64,000 bases of DNA from Plasmopara viticola (lineage: Eukaryota; Oomycota; Peronosporomycetes; Peronosporales; Peronosporaceae), in assembly GCA_001695595.3 (NCBI GenBank), contig MBPM02000041.1:310001-374000 (forward strand), given 5' to 3'. Made by a program: the position numbers and the translations under genes. The number at the start of each line of letters is the position of its first letter. The stretch's first letter is position 1. Below, one piece after another: positions 47,086-58,413 of the stretch. The notes beneath the pieces were generated by a model that saw nothing but the letters and a program-made list of their open reading frames with translations, did not search any database and had not been told where the DNA came from.

Positions 47086-49660
47086 ACAATTGCGGCGTTG
47101 TCGGCCACATTTCGCCGTAATACACTGCTCCTGAACGTAAGGAAGCGAAACGTTAAATTAAAAGCGCACTATATACTATCCTCGAAGAAGAAGCCTAAGC
47201 TCATAAACACGCTGGTCAAGAGATACTCGTCGCTGTCTCCATCGACAATAGATGAAGATTTGACAGCGTATACAAAGACTTGGCGAAGCGACTTGAGCTC
47301 GAAGTTTCCAAGGGTGAGATAATAAAAGTCGACTTTGGTTACGATCAGGTTGATCACCACCCCCAAATAATAGCGCACATAAGATTGCAGATGCCTGGTT
47401 TTGCTATTACTACTAGACATGCGCACACTTTACCTGATCCTCTTTGTTAATGCATCACTAGCATGGAATTTACAACACGATTAGGCATCGACCGAAAAGG
47501 GAAGAAAGGTCTCTGTGTAAAATCTTTTGCATCACCGTTTTGTCTGGTGACAAAGCCAACATCTTTAAGGACAAAATCTTGTGTGATACAGCCGTTTTGA
47601 CAACGTATTAACATTGGGAAAGTTCCAAGTCATGCCTATTCATGAAACTGAAAATGGTATCATTGGCATTATGTGGCTTCGTGAGCAAATTTTAGATGTC
47701 AACTGGACTACAGGGAGCATGCTTTCTCGCATCATCTAAATTGTAACCCGGCACTTTGACGAAATTTGCATTATCAACGTCCGTCAGGATGAATTAATGG
47801 ACAACTAAAGGCTCGAGCCGCGATATCTTCGATAACTACTAAGTCCGTCAAGGATTGACGCAGCTGATCTCTTTTAACAGTTATTGAGAATGGTGCGTCA
47901 CGACAAAGACAGCTTAAAAATCAAGTATGGGAATTGCAAAAGGATAGTACGCCGTATGAAGCGCTATGCAAGTATGCAAATACAAAATTTCGCACAGAGC
48001 TTGTAAGCGAGACACCTTCAGTAAGGGGAGATATTGAGCCCGTTTATATACGAATGGGCGCCTCAAATTCTGCGACAGGAGGAACCTTGTTTCAAAAGGG
48101 GAGAGCGAGAGCATCCAATTGCTTTTACATGTCGAAAGATGGAGCCAGCCGAGTTGAAGTATCCTCTTTGTGAGCAAGAGCAAAATGCATTCATGCTTGC
48201 GCTAAAAGTATGGCGTGTGTATCTTCTTGATCGACCATTCACGGTCGGAACAGGCCACAAAAATACTGAAATAATACTGATGCACAAGACTTTGGATGGC
48301 AGAGTAGCTTGATGGCTTAATGAGCTTGCTAAATCTAGTCTTTGCTCAAGTAGATCTCCGGTGATACTATTGCCGTGGCTGATGCACTGTCGCATAATCC
48401 GAGATTCGAAAGTAAAGCTGCCCAAGTTAGCTTGCAAGAACTTCTGGAAGCGGCTAAGAGCCGCAAGATCGTGGCGACAATTTTAAAGAACAAAGTCAAA
48501 GTTGCTCAATCTGCAAAGGCGTATGCGTGGAATAGAGACCTATAGTATATCATCAAGAAGCTGAATAAAGGAGACGATGTGCCAAAAAGAACTCATTGCA
48601 ACATCGTATTTATATATGAAGGTCCATGGCATACAAAAGACCATTGTTGACCGGGTCGCCAAGGTCACATCCAAACAGCAACGGGCCTAAAGTCCGTTAC
48701 TGTCTTGCATGTTGCTCGAAGAAAGTAAATGCAACTCTTATTTATTATCAGCGAGAGTCGGAGGCCTCCCGACTTTTACATTCAAATAAATGTTCGTGAT
48801 TGGCTGGATATGGGCCACATCCCAAATATCATCCAATTAGAGAGGCACGTCGACGCGCGTATAGGTGGTGGCGCGCGTCACGTAGCCTGCCTACACATGT
48901 AATAAAAGCCATGGTTCCTAGCTACATATGCAATACGGAGAGTGTGCGGGGACAACCCGCTACACTGCTGTAGAAATGCAACACAATTCGACCTCGGCTA
49001 CTAGGCCGGAAGCGGATGGACGAATGGAAAGAACTTGTCGATTTATTAAAGATTACCTTCGATGTATGGTCAGCCCAGCACATAATGATTGGGAATATCC
49101 CAGATTCGTGATTAACGGTGACATTACAATTGTAGAGTGTACGCGTCAATTATACGCTCTCTCAGCCACGTGCTATACATTATTCGGATAATAAGGCATT
49201 AGATCCGAAATATTATAAGTTGGAAAAATCAGCATCGGAGTTCTACTGCGTCAGAAATCGTTACTCAAGGTCGTAAAGAACCGGATGAGCGAAGAACAAG
49301 AGCAAATGAAGTGCTATTATGACAAAAAAAAGACTTGTCCAAGACTTAAAGTTGGCGATATGGTGCTTTTTTGGACGGCAAGGTTTTTGATGTCCGACAC
49401 GAAGAATTTGCTTAGCTACGCCAATATATATTGTCCCATTCCCGATCGTGGAGACAATTTTGCGAGATTCCTATAAGCTAGGATTATTGAAGAAATTGAA
49501 GCTGCACCCAGTGTTTCACACTTCGCTATTGAAGCTGTATCGCAAGGATCATAAATATCTTTAAGAGATGGATTAAGATCATGTTGGCCGAAGGCTTCGT
49601 GGGACAATTTGTTGAAGCCGTAATGGACATAGAAAAGACAAGAGAAAGTAACAGTATAAA
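47086..49660 (+). pseudogene. Decayed Ty3/Gypsy pol, copy B
   Basis: Partner of 12,436-15,060. The RNase H part reads better here: one frame (48,034-48,312) gives R-K-M-E-P-A-E-L-K-Y and A-L-K-V-W-R-V-Y-L-L-D-R-P-F-T-V, the classic Ty3/Gypsy RNase H block, before a stop. The integrase end (R-P-E-A-D-G-R-M-E-R, about 49,000), Y-Y-D-K-K-K and K-V-G-D-M-V-L-F (49,315-49,370) and H-P-V-F-H-T-S-L-L-K (about 49,510) follow. It has a ~50-bp deletion near 47,920 relative to copy A. Confidence 0.82.
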
Positions 49661-52542
49661 GTTTTGTGGCTTGGTGAAATCAAGAAGGAAGCCATTTGAG
49701 AGCCCGTGGAGGTTCTGAAGCAGGTCTCCGAGCTCATCGACCTCTTCAAGAAATTCAAAAGAATAAGATCTTTAGCAATGTTTTTAAGGTGGGTCATGTG
49801 ACGTATTCGTCGTCACCGGCGGCTTTGCCGATTACGGCTTATACGCCTCAAAATAGAAATATTCTTTAAATATATATGCACTAGTTCTCCCTATAGGTAT
49901 AGGAGATCATACAGAAGACAGTGCCAAATTTCTCATAATCATTGGGAGCCAAAAGACCTTACTCGATTAAAAGATCTAGGATGCCTAAAAGGCCAGATGA
50001 AACAAAGAAGAAGGATAGCTTTAGGGTTGTAGCAGCAGATGACTAAGAGCCACCAATTGGGCTGTAGCAAGAAAATAAGTCGTAATAGCTCTTCAATTAA
50101 TATCACTTCTTGATTTGGTTTTAGCAACAAACACTTTCCCTCTCATACGACTTCACTTCGCCCGCGCCTCAACCTCATCCGACGGCCAACTTCAATCAGC
50201 TTCCTTCGCGACCGTGTTACTAAAGCTATCGAAAGTATGTGTTACCTTTTCTCAACTACATTTCCTAAATGCATAGTAGCTAGGAGATTGAGCGTCAGAA
50301 TGACATTTAAGTGCTATTATTATTGCGGACACCGTGACTTTCAACGGCAAACACTTCATTTATAATAATGAAAACCTACATCAATTCAAAGTGCTAACAA
50401 GGGTGAGTGTTGCGGTGGCTATCTTCCTCGCCTGTCGTATTCAAAATGGCTCTAATATATATAAAGTACCTAGGTGTTAAAGCCATTGTCTCCGCGTTGT
50501 GGCAGCAAGTCAAACAGTTGCGATAAATAATTCAAAAAAAAGCACTTCGTCGCTTGATGTTACTGTACACATCAACGTATTTTAGCAGAAATTATTGTGC
50601 TGAAATGATTTAGTCTCTACTTTGTCACTACAAGTTTGTTTATGTGCAACATTGCGGCAGTGATGAATTAGCGAGAAATCTGTCGCTGCAGAAAAGATAA
50701 AGTTGTTCAAATGCGTCAACCAATTTTCAACTTGTATCTGACTATTCTTCAAAGCTCGCCGCTTAATGCTCTTTGCTTCCTGGGTTCTTTATTCAATGTT
50801 TATCACACTTTTTGATAGCGATACATCCACGCTCTGTGACCATGCTGTACGTTAAGTGGAAGGTCGAGAGTCGCTGTGTTCGTGTACTGATAACAAAATG
50901 AGCTGCCTAAAGATTGAATATTTTTATGGTTAGCCGAGTATTTATTCACTTTGAAATAGAATTACGCATCTTTCCTTTCTATTGTAAAGAGGAAGGTTAA
51001 GAAAATGTTGCGCGCGGAAGCTCTTCAAGGACAGTCGTTTTTGGGGCTCGAGAGGATCTCTTCGAATCAAATCACTCGATCTCTCTTGAAAACAAAGTTT
51101 ACGACATCTGTTATTATGGCTGCATCACAGCAAAGCTTTCCACTCGAGAATATTGCGTTCATCGCAACGAGTCATAATAGCTCGTTAAGTCTTTTTAGCA
51201 AAACGCGTGGCCTAAATTGACTATACCATACAGGCCAAACCTAATATTGTCGTAGCCAGGTAACACAAAAAAGGTTCAGTCTTGATTAAATTAGTTATTG
51301 AGAGATCTACGGGAAAATGTCGTATGACGTTTGGCAGCTAGAATATTTCTTTAAGCAACCTCACTGGTTTGGTCTGCGATGCCGGAGAAAAAAAAACTTG
51401 ATGGAAGCAGACAATTGCATTTTGAAACGGTTTTGTCGAGCTAGATTAGTCGAGTAGCAGCTTACAACATCGACGCGAGTGAAGTACACTAACTTGCTCG
51501 ATCTCATCGAAAATAAACTACCCGACAATTCTTGCGTATGGCGGCATCGCAGCAATTTCTTTATATCAAGGCTTTTGCGTTTGTCGCAATGATTAATTAT
51601 TTTGGCTGACTGAGCTAATGGTTGACAATGTCGTCGATAAAGTAAACGTACTAGTTCGATCTCTTTGTAGAAATGTATCTCTCATATTCTCTAGTCTGAG
51701 TCCTTTGGTGAAAAGCGTAACGTTCAACGCCACTGCAGAGCTTTCGATTCCATTTTGTGTTCATGTGTCTTAGAGTCATTTGAATTTCTTTTAGACAGAA
51801 ACCTTTTATGCTTCCATACGGAGGACTGCAAGCTTGAGTCTTGCTCATCTGGATTTAAAAGAAAATCACAAGCATCAAGAAAGGCCGAAGATCGGAAAGT
51901 GCTCGAAAGTCTTGAGAAATGCGACTCGTGCGTCAGTTTCGGTGACAGTAAATTCTACATTCTACTACTTTAGTGGCAACGTATGTCCGTGTGAGTCCAC
52001 ATCTTTGCCGAGACGAACTAATCGGTTTGTTGCATTAGATAATTAGGAGTGCTCATGACTATCTATCAGATCCTTTGACTTGTAATGATCTGCAGCGGAA
52101 GAGATGAGGAAGTGGCGAGCACAGCAGAACAAATGTTGTCAGCGAGCAAATTGCCAGACGCGAGTCGACAATTTGCTCATGACGAATGATGCAACTAAAC
52201 ACTGATAACCTTCTTTTTGTTGTATTTGTGGTGTTGCAAAGACAAACATCTTGCTTTGTGCTCAAGCTATATTTATGAGATTTGTCACTGCCGCAAATTT
52301 GAAGCATATTGAACTTGTAGTGTATCAGTGCGATCATTTCTGCTTAGGTTTGACGCGCTTTGTGCTCCCTTTCCTCAAGCGGAAATTTATGCAACGAAAC
52401 CTTTTTGTTTATGATCGCAACTTTCTGACTTGTGATTTATCCGAGAGCTTTCGACAGCGCCGAAGAAAACAGCAAATAGTTTCTGTATGACTCTAAGCAC
52501 CATTTATATTTCTGTGGTCGCACACCGTAATATAAAATATTC
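49661..52542. other. Non-coding stretch in copy B, partner of 15,061-18,015
   Basis: No recognisable gene. Small ORFs are not kept in frame between copies. About 300 bp corresponding to 17,150-17,250 of copy A is shortened here. It joins the effector 3' flank at cgtcagtg (about 52,543). Confidence 0.55.
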
Positions 52543-52625
52543 GTCAGTGTTTTATAAAAATTCGGTGTTTTTCATAATCTATGCTACGGTGTATTGGTAA
52601 CTACTTACCTTCAACCACTAAGCGT

Positions 52626-54883
52626 TTACAGTATGTCACTCGGCCGCTCAGGCTTCCACCGGTCAAGTTCAAAAAGAAGGGCTTTCGCCTTCTCGCTCGT
52701 TGCCTCAACTGCAGTCGCCGCTGTTAGTATTCTTTTCAAATTTGCGCCGCCGATGGCACGGACGAGCGTCGACATCATATGATTTTGTTGATGTGATGGG
52801 TCCGCGTAATACGCCGTCGTGTAGTCCTCCCAAAGCTTCGAGCTTGGCATATTCCCAAAAAGTATCTGGAAGTAGTCGGCTTCCACTTCTTCAAACACTA
52901 GCATTGACACAACATTGGATGGAGTAACCCCATGGTTTAAACAGGCCGATACCATCTCTTTTAAAAATCTTGGGTCCAAGATGATTGCAATCTCTGGTGA
53001 AACCAATAACTTTAGAATAGTGCTAACCACCCTTGATTCACCAGCAGTAGCCAACTCTTGCACTCCGACCGCATGCAGCATGATCAGTAGCTGCTGGAAA
53101 TCGACGTTTGCGGTCCTCGCAAAGTCCTCGACGAAAACACTGTGCTCAAAGTACGTTTTCAGGTAGCGCACCCAAAAACTTTTTAATGATTTGTCTACAA
53201 AGAGAATATTGAACTTGTCAGCGTCAGTTTCTCCGTGCATTAGCATGGACAAAACATTGGACGGAAGCGTTCTATCCAACAACAAGGTCAACATTAGGTC
53301 TATCACATGTTCATGGCTCGAGCTGAGATGGGTAGAAGACCGTGAAAGCAGCAATTTCAGAATGGTGCGGTACGCTTCGTATTTCTTAGCTGAATGCGAC
53401 TCTTGCGTTGCCACTTCAAACAGCGTTTCCACTAGCTTTTTAAAATCGACATTGCTGATTGCATCAACTCCGCATTGTTATAATTTGTCTGGATGTATTG
53501 CTTGAAGTAGCGCACCCAAAAGCTTCTTGACCACTCGTTAAGAAATAGGATTGTAAAGCGCTTATCTTTCGCCTCATCAAAAATCAGAGCGGACACGATG
53601 CTTGAGGGAAGTATTCCTCCATTTCTCCATATCAACATCAAATTACCTAGATAATTCTGGCTTTCTTTGAGGTGGGCATGTTGCGGTAAAGTCAGCACCT
53701 TTGACCAGGTGCTGATTGCCGTGTTAAAATAAGCACTTGCTGGCACATTCGAATTCTCCGCTACGTCATTAAGCGTATCCAACAGCTGCTCAAAATTAGA
53801 ATTCGCAGTATGCATAAGATTGCTTCCATGATTGGGTGCATTGTACATTTCTAAGTAGTTCAACCAAAAGCGCCTTGATGGTTTGTTTGAGAAAAGGATG
53901 GTAAACTGATCAGCTTTCAGTACATCGTGTACCAGCATCGACACAATATCGGACGGGGATACGTTCACATCCAAATATGTAGACACCAAACTTCTGATAT
54001 AATCCTGGTCGTCGAAATTGTCCAGCGAAAGTAGAAATGTGAGTAAAGTAGCATCCTCGGAAAGTTTGTGGGCGCCAATTTGCCCGGTGCTGATAGCGTC
54101 GTCTTTGCTAAATAAAACACTCAGGTAGCTGGCCAATACGGAAAATTTCGTTTTATCTGAATTGTCAAGCTTATTAGCAGAGCGCCCACCATGAGAGATG
54201 ACAAAGGGCTTCTTCATGTACGTGTCAATACGATCGCGAAGAGTAACGTCAGATGCCTCTGCCGGATGGCTTTCCTGAACAGTTACTTCGTCTCGCAAAG
54301 GCATTTTCTTGAGAACTTGACCTTTGATTTCATCATTGGCGGCTTTAATCAAATTCATAGCAAAAGGTCTTGTGTCCTCATTTTCAACCGCAGACAGTAA
54401 TTTTTTGGACAACGCTTCGGGATTATGTGTGACCGACATTGCCGCGATAATAAACTTGTATTCATTCTCTTCAAAGTGACGGCTGAGCTGGCAGAGTAAG
54501 TAAACCCAACAAATCCATCGCTTATGGGATAAAAATTTATAATCTGGGTTGCTTAGATCCAATAGATCGTAGACGTATTTCGGAGTCATTCCTTGTCTAA
54601 TGTAGTTCACAAAGACCTGACTTCTTAACCCATTAAAGACATGACTTTGTGGGTTTTTTCCGAAAAGATGAGCAAATTCCAAAATTTTCATCCCTCCTCT
54701 GTTCTCGCCATCTCCACTTTGAGTCTCGTCGACCACTGACGCAGCCAAATCGTCACGGACAAATGTGGGCGAAGACGCCGTGCGTGATATGGTTAATTCT
54801 ACATCCGTCTCTGCTGTGTCGGTGACTGCATTCGAAGCAATGGCACTGATCAGTAGTGCAATGCGTAAGTAGCACAACCGCAT
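52626..54883 (-). pseudogene. RxLR-like WY-repeat effector 2, frameshifted
   Basis: The ATG at 54,883 opens the same signal peptide as in effectors 1 and 3, followed by R-D-D-L and G-E-N-R in the RxLR/dEER positions. The frame is intact through the first two W-x2-Y modules. Near 53,452 one T is missing from a T run (cgacattgctg here, cgacatttgctg in the other two), giving a stop a few codons later (53,432). The remaining 268 codons are fully open in the shifted frame and carry the last two modules. The break is therefore recent, or a base-calling error. The truncated product would keep the signal peptide and two modules. Confidence 0.85.
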
Positions 54884-54927
54884 GATGGAACTTTCACTGT
54901 GACGCGAGATTGCAAATGTCTTCAGAA

Positions 54928-54946
54928 CGCTCAAATAGCAAGAATG
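54928..54946 (-). promoter_or_regulatory. Putative initiator of effector 2
   Basis: Minus strand CATTCTTGCTATTTGAGCG, 45-63 bp before the ATG, identical to the motif before effector 3. Confidence 0.5.
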
Positions 54947-55170
54947 TGTCAAGTTAAGCGGAATTTTGCAAAACAGGCAAGATTAACGAGCAAGCTGCAC
55001 GAGTCGCGTCAGTTTAGTTGTCCCTTTCACAATATGTCAGAGTGATAGTTAGCACACGTTTCAATCGTTAGCGATGGAGAGGCAAGTGTGAAGACACGGG
55101 ATTGAAAGACGTCTGGCAGCGGTAGCGCGATTAAATTGTGTAAGAAAACCTAAGATTAGATACCCCGCAA

Positions 55171-55190
55171 GGTATGTGTATATACATACC
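55171..55190. repeat. Short palindrome at the duplication edge, left unit
   Basis: GGTATGTGTATATACATACC, arms of 7 bp (ggtatgt/acatacc). It occurs also at 60,967-60,986 but not in the flank of effector 1. The LINE tail begins five bases to its right. Confidence 0.6.
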
Positions 55191-55234
55191 AGCTAATAAT
55201 GTAATGTAATGTATTACGTTATCGCGTTGCCAAG

Positions 55235-55513
55235 TTACGCACGTGCTAGGCTCAGTCTGGCTAGTCCACGGCATAGAGTGATGTCCGCATACGTGGGGTC
55301 TAGTTTGGCGGGCAGTGAATCCAGCACCGAGGTCGTGAGGGTCTTCCATTTCTTTCGGTCTTGTGCAAGGGTACGAAGCATTTCGAGGTCTTGTGCTATC
55401 CGGAGTCGAGAGCCGGAGCCACGGGAAACAAGGTTGTGGTCGAGTGTTGAGGGGAGCGTGGTGCGGGGACGTCCGCGCCATTTTGCTGCGGTGGAGAAGA
55501 AGTAGGCACGCAT
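55235..55513 (-). pseudogene. LINE C-terminal domain
   Basis: 92 codons with K-W-R-G-R-P-R-T-T-L-P followed by L-R-I-A-Q-D-L-E and K-K-W-K-T-L, a block I associate with the C-terminus of oomycete LINE polyproteins. It follows the RT in a different frame, so a slip separates them. Confidence 0.65.
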
Positions 55514-55607
55514 CTGGAGGTTAGCTGGAATGTCGGGATTGCGGCGAAGTACATGGCCAAACAGGCGCCAGCAAGCTTGTGTCAGTCGTAGTCTCAGCGG
55601 CCGCTCA

Positions 55608-56660
55608 TCACAGAGGTCGTAGAGTCTTGAATTCGATATGTGTTGGGGTAGCGATAGCCAAGAGCGTAGCGAAGCTGGCGGCGATGGAAACTCTCGAGGC
55701 CGTGGAGCTCTGACTTGGTAAGAGCCCAGGTGGCGCAGTTGTACAGCAGAATTGGTAGAACGTAGGTGTTGTACAGTCGAATGCGGGTCTTGGGTGAGAT
55801 GAGCGTGGGGCGGAGCCAGACGGACCAGAGGCGGTGGAGCGCGAGGGTGGCCAGGGACTTGCGTCAGGATAGATCTTCAATATCGCCGAGGAGTGTTCCG
55901 AGCTTCTTAGTGTGGCGCCAGGTTTCTTCTCGGGCTCAGCGTGTCGAGTGGCGCCTGACGGGTTGCAGTGGCGGCGGATTTCGGTGACTTCGGTCTTGGC
56001 TTGGTTCACGTGTAGACTCCAGCGACTGAGAATCGCTGGGGCCTGGTCCTGGATAAGCTGGACGACGGAAGGATCAGTGCAGATGAAGTCGGCGTCGTCG
56101 GCGTAGACGATCATCTGCTGCAGGAGGTTGTGTGGCACATCGAATGCACCGGAGAGGTCGCGAGAAACTGCTTCGTGGTAGATAGTCAACAGAACGGGTG
56201 AGAGTGAGTCGCCTTGGGGTTTGCCTACGTTACTTTCGAACGGGCCGAGAGCTTGGTTGCTGGATCGGAGTGAAAGTGTCGTGTGGCTCAGGAGGAGTCG
56301 GATGAGTCGAACTTCGTCGTCTTGGAGGAATGTCTGGAGCACAGTAATGAGCTTGGATCTGTCAATGCTGTCGAATGCGCGAGATAAGTCGATACCTAAC
56401 ACATAAATTGTTTCACGGCGGTCGGTGGCTCGTGCGGTGAGCCATTTGTGGGCCCAGACGGCGTCTGCCGTGCTGCGATGAGCGCGGAAGCCGCTTTGGT
56501 GTGGCGAGAGAAAGTTGTCGACGTCGGATCAAATCCGGTTGAGGCCGACGAGTGATACGGCTTTGCGGATGCTGTTGAGTAGGACGATCGGTCGGAGACT
56601 GAAGCATTCACCTTGGGGTTTGTTCGGCTTCGAGAGACACAGAAGAGTGCCTTCGCCGAG
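55608..56660 (-). pseudogene. LINE reverse transcriptase
   Basis: RT blocks in coding order: L-R-P-I-V-L-L-N-S-I near 56,590, S-G-F-R-A near 56,490, G-I-D-L-S-R-A-F-D-S near 56,390, G-K-P-Q-G-D-S-L-S-P near 56,215 and the catalytic Y-A-D-D-A-D-F near 56,100. The open frame from 56,402 down to 55,608 is uninterrupted, although its last third no longer looks like RT. An in-frame TGA lies near 56,528 and the upstream linker is in another frame. The copy cannot make an intact polyprotein. Confidence 0.88.
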
Positions 56661-56833
56661 CTCGAGTGGCTGTCCAAGTGCGAGACTGTCGTTGATTAGA
56701 GCCGCGAGGGGTTCGGCAATCTGGCCGGCTCCGTACTTGAGTAGTTCTGCTGGAATATCGTCGGGTCCTGATGCACGTCCGTTGCTGAGTCGGCGGAAGG
56801 CGCGGGCGAGCTCGTCACCAGTGATTGGGGAGC

Positions 56834-58309
56834 TCAGAGGTCGCGCTTCGCTGCTTGGGTAATTGGAGCGTGGGTTGGATCCGTTAGTTGTCCTTTGAAG
56901 TAGCTGCGGATGAGGTTGTTCGCGGTTAGTCGGGATAGGATGTATTTGCCTGTGCTGTCGTGCACGGTGACTTGTCCTGGTGGTCGCGGGAAGAGCTCGC
57001 GTACGGCTGAGTACATGCGTACGGAGTCGTGAAGTTCTTCGATGCGGCTGATCTTGGCGTCGAGAGCTTGGAAGGCGAGTTCGCGGCAGCGTTGGTGGAT
57101 TTGGCGGAGTACGGCGTTGCGTTCGCGGCGAAGTTCTGCGATGTTCGCAGCGTGGTCATTTTAAACACGGAGTCGGAGTTGACGTTGCTGTTCGGACAGT
57201 GCTGCGAGCGTGGCGTCGATGTATCTGCGGGTGCTGCGTTGCGGGGAGAATCCAACAGCTAGTTCGGCGGCCGTTTTTGTCGTCTGTAGAGTTGCGTTCC
57301 ACCGTTGCTGGATCGGGTCGGTGAATGGGATCGGGTGTGCAGTTGAGGCAGCGATCAGCGCTCGTACGTAGGCGTCGCGGGCGAGGTGCAGTCGTCGAGG
57401 GAGCTCTGAGCGCGGTCGGAACCGGATCTGAGCGGCGCCCTCTAGAGTGAAGTCCGCGGTGACGAGCTTGTGGTCTGATGAAGTGAGAGTGCCGCCCCAA
57501 GACTGCGCATCCACGCACAGGCGACGGCACTTCTGCGAGCAGAGGATGTAGTCAATCTGGTTGTAGTTGAAGTGGCCCGTTCTGCGCTGGGTCCACGTCG
57601 TGATGTTCTTTGCTCGCTTCGGGAAATCTGTGTTTGTCACAAAGAGGTTGTGAGTCTGACAAAAGGAGGCGAGGACATTACCGTTGCGGTTGCGATAACC
57701 GCGGCCGTGGTTCCCAAGGAAGGGTTCGAGGTCGTGGCGCCGGCCCAGCTTTGCGTTGAAGTCGCCTGTAAGGAAGGTTAGATCGCGGAGCGGGAGGGAG
57801 GTGAGCGCGGTGCTGAGGTCAGCGTATAATCTGTCGACGGCTTGAAGGGGGTAGCCGCTGTGCGGTGAGTACGCATTCCCGATGTTGACGGTGCCGATGT
57901 GGGGTAGTCGCAGTTTTAAGATGCCGATACGGTCGGAATGAGACCAGTAGCGTTGGAGGAATGGTCGGAGTCGTGGAGAGATTGCGAATCCGATGCCGTG
58001 TAACTCGGTGTTTGCTTGCAAAGTTAGAAGAAGGAAGTCATCAATGCGGTGCTCACCTCTATCGTAGATCTTGGTTTCTAAAAGGCCAAGGATATCGACG
58101 CGGTAGCGCCGGAGATCTTCGGGAAGTGTTTCGTGCTTTTTGCGCTTCGAACCTAGAAAATTCACATTAAACGAGCCAATCCGGATGCGGTTGGCGCGGT
58201 TAGGGCGTAGAAGGGGGTTTGGCCTGGTGCTGGAGACCGTCCCGTCGAGGGTGAGACTCGTTAGAGACCTGCAGATGCCCGAGAGCACGTACCCGAAGCG
58301 CGCGAGCAT
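56834..58309 (-). pseudogene. LINE endonuclease and linker
   Basis: The ATG at 58,309 opens 382 codons with an exonuclease/endonuclease/phosphatase fold signature: S-F-N-V-N-F near 58,170, L-L-E-T-K (catalytic Glu) near 58,070, T-G-D-F-N-A-K near 57,750 and S-S-D-H-K-L-V near 57,480. This endonuclease nicks target DNA to prime reverse transcription. A TAA at about 57,161 ends the frame, but the same frame reopens (to 56,834) with the linker toward RT. Confidence 0.9.
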
Positions 58310-58413
58310 TGAGCCCCCGCGCTTGGATTCGTCAGTGTATTGTAAAAATTAGGTGTTTTTCATAACCAATGCTACGGTGTATTGGTAACTATTTACTTTC
58401 AACCACTAAGCGT

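Larger units (their letters stand above)
52543..55194 (-). repeat. Effector tandem duplication unit, left copy
   Basis: 2.65 kb, from cgtcagtg to ccagct, repeated at 58,328-60,990. It covers the effector gene with its 3' flank and about 240 bp of upstream sequence. The two units are more alike than either is to effector 1, so this duplication is younger than the segmental duplication or has been homogenised. Confidence 0.85.
55195..58325 (-). mobile_element. Non-LTR retrotransposon (APE-type LINE)
   Basis: About 3.1 kb on the minus strand, starting (C)AAGCGCGGGGGCT at 58,325 and ending in a tacattacattacatt-type tail at 55,195-55,215. It encodes an apurinic-type endonuclease, then reverse transcriptase, then a C-terminal domain, with stops and frame changes. 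The 5' end matches that of the short derivative at 18,816, so the element is probably full length at both ends. GC content is visibly higher than in the surroundings. It sits exactly between the two effector units. No target site duplication seen. Confidence 0.9.
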
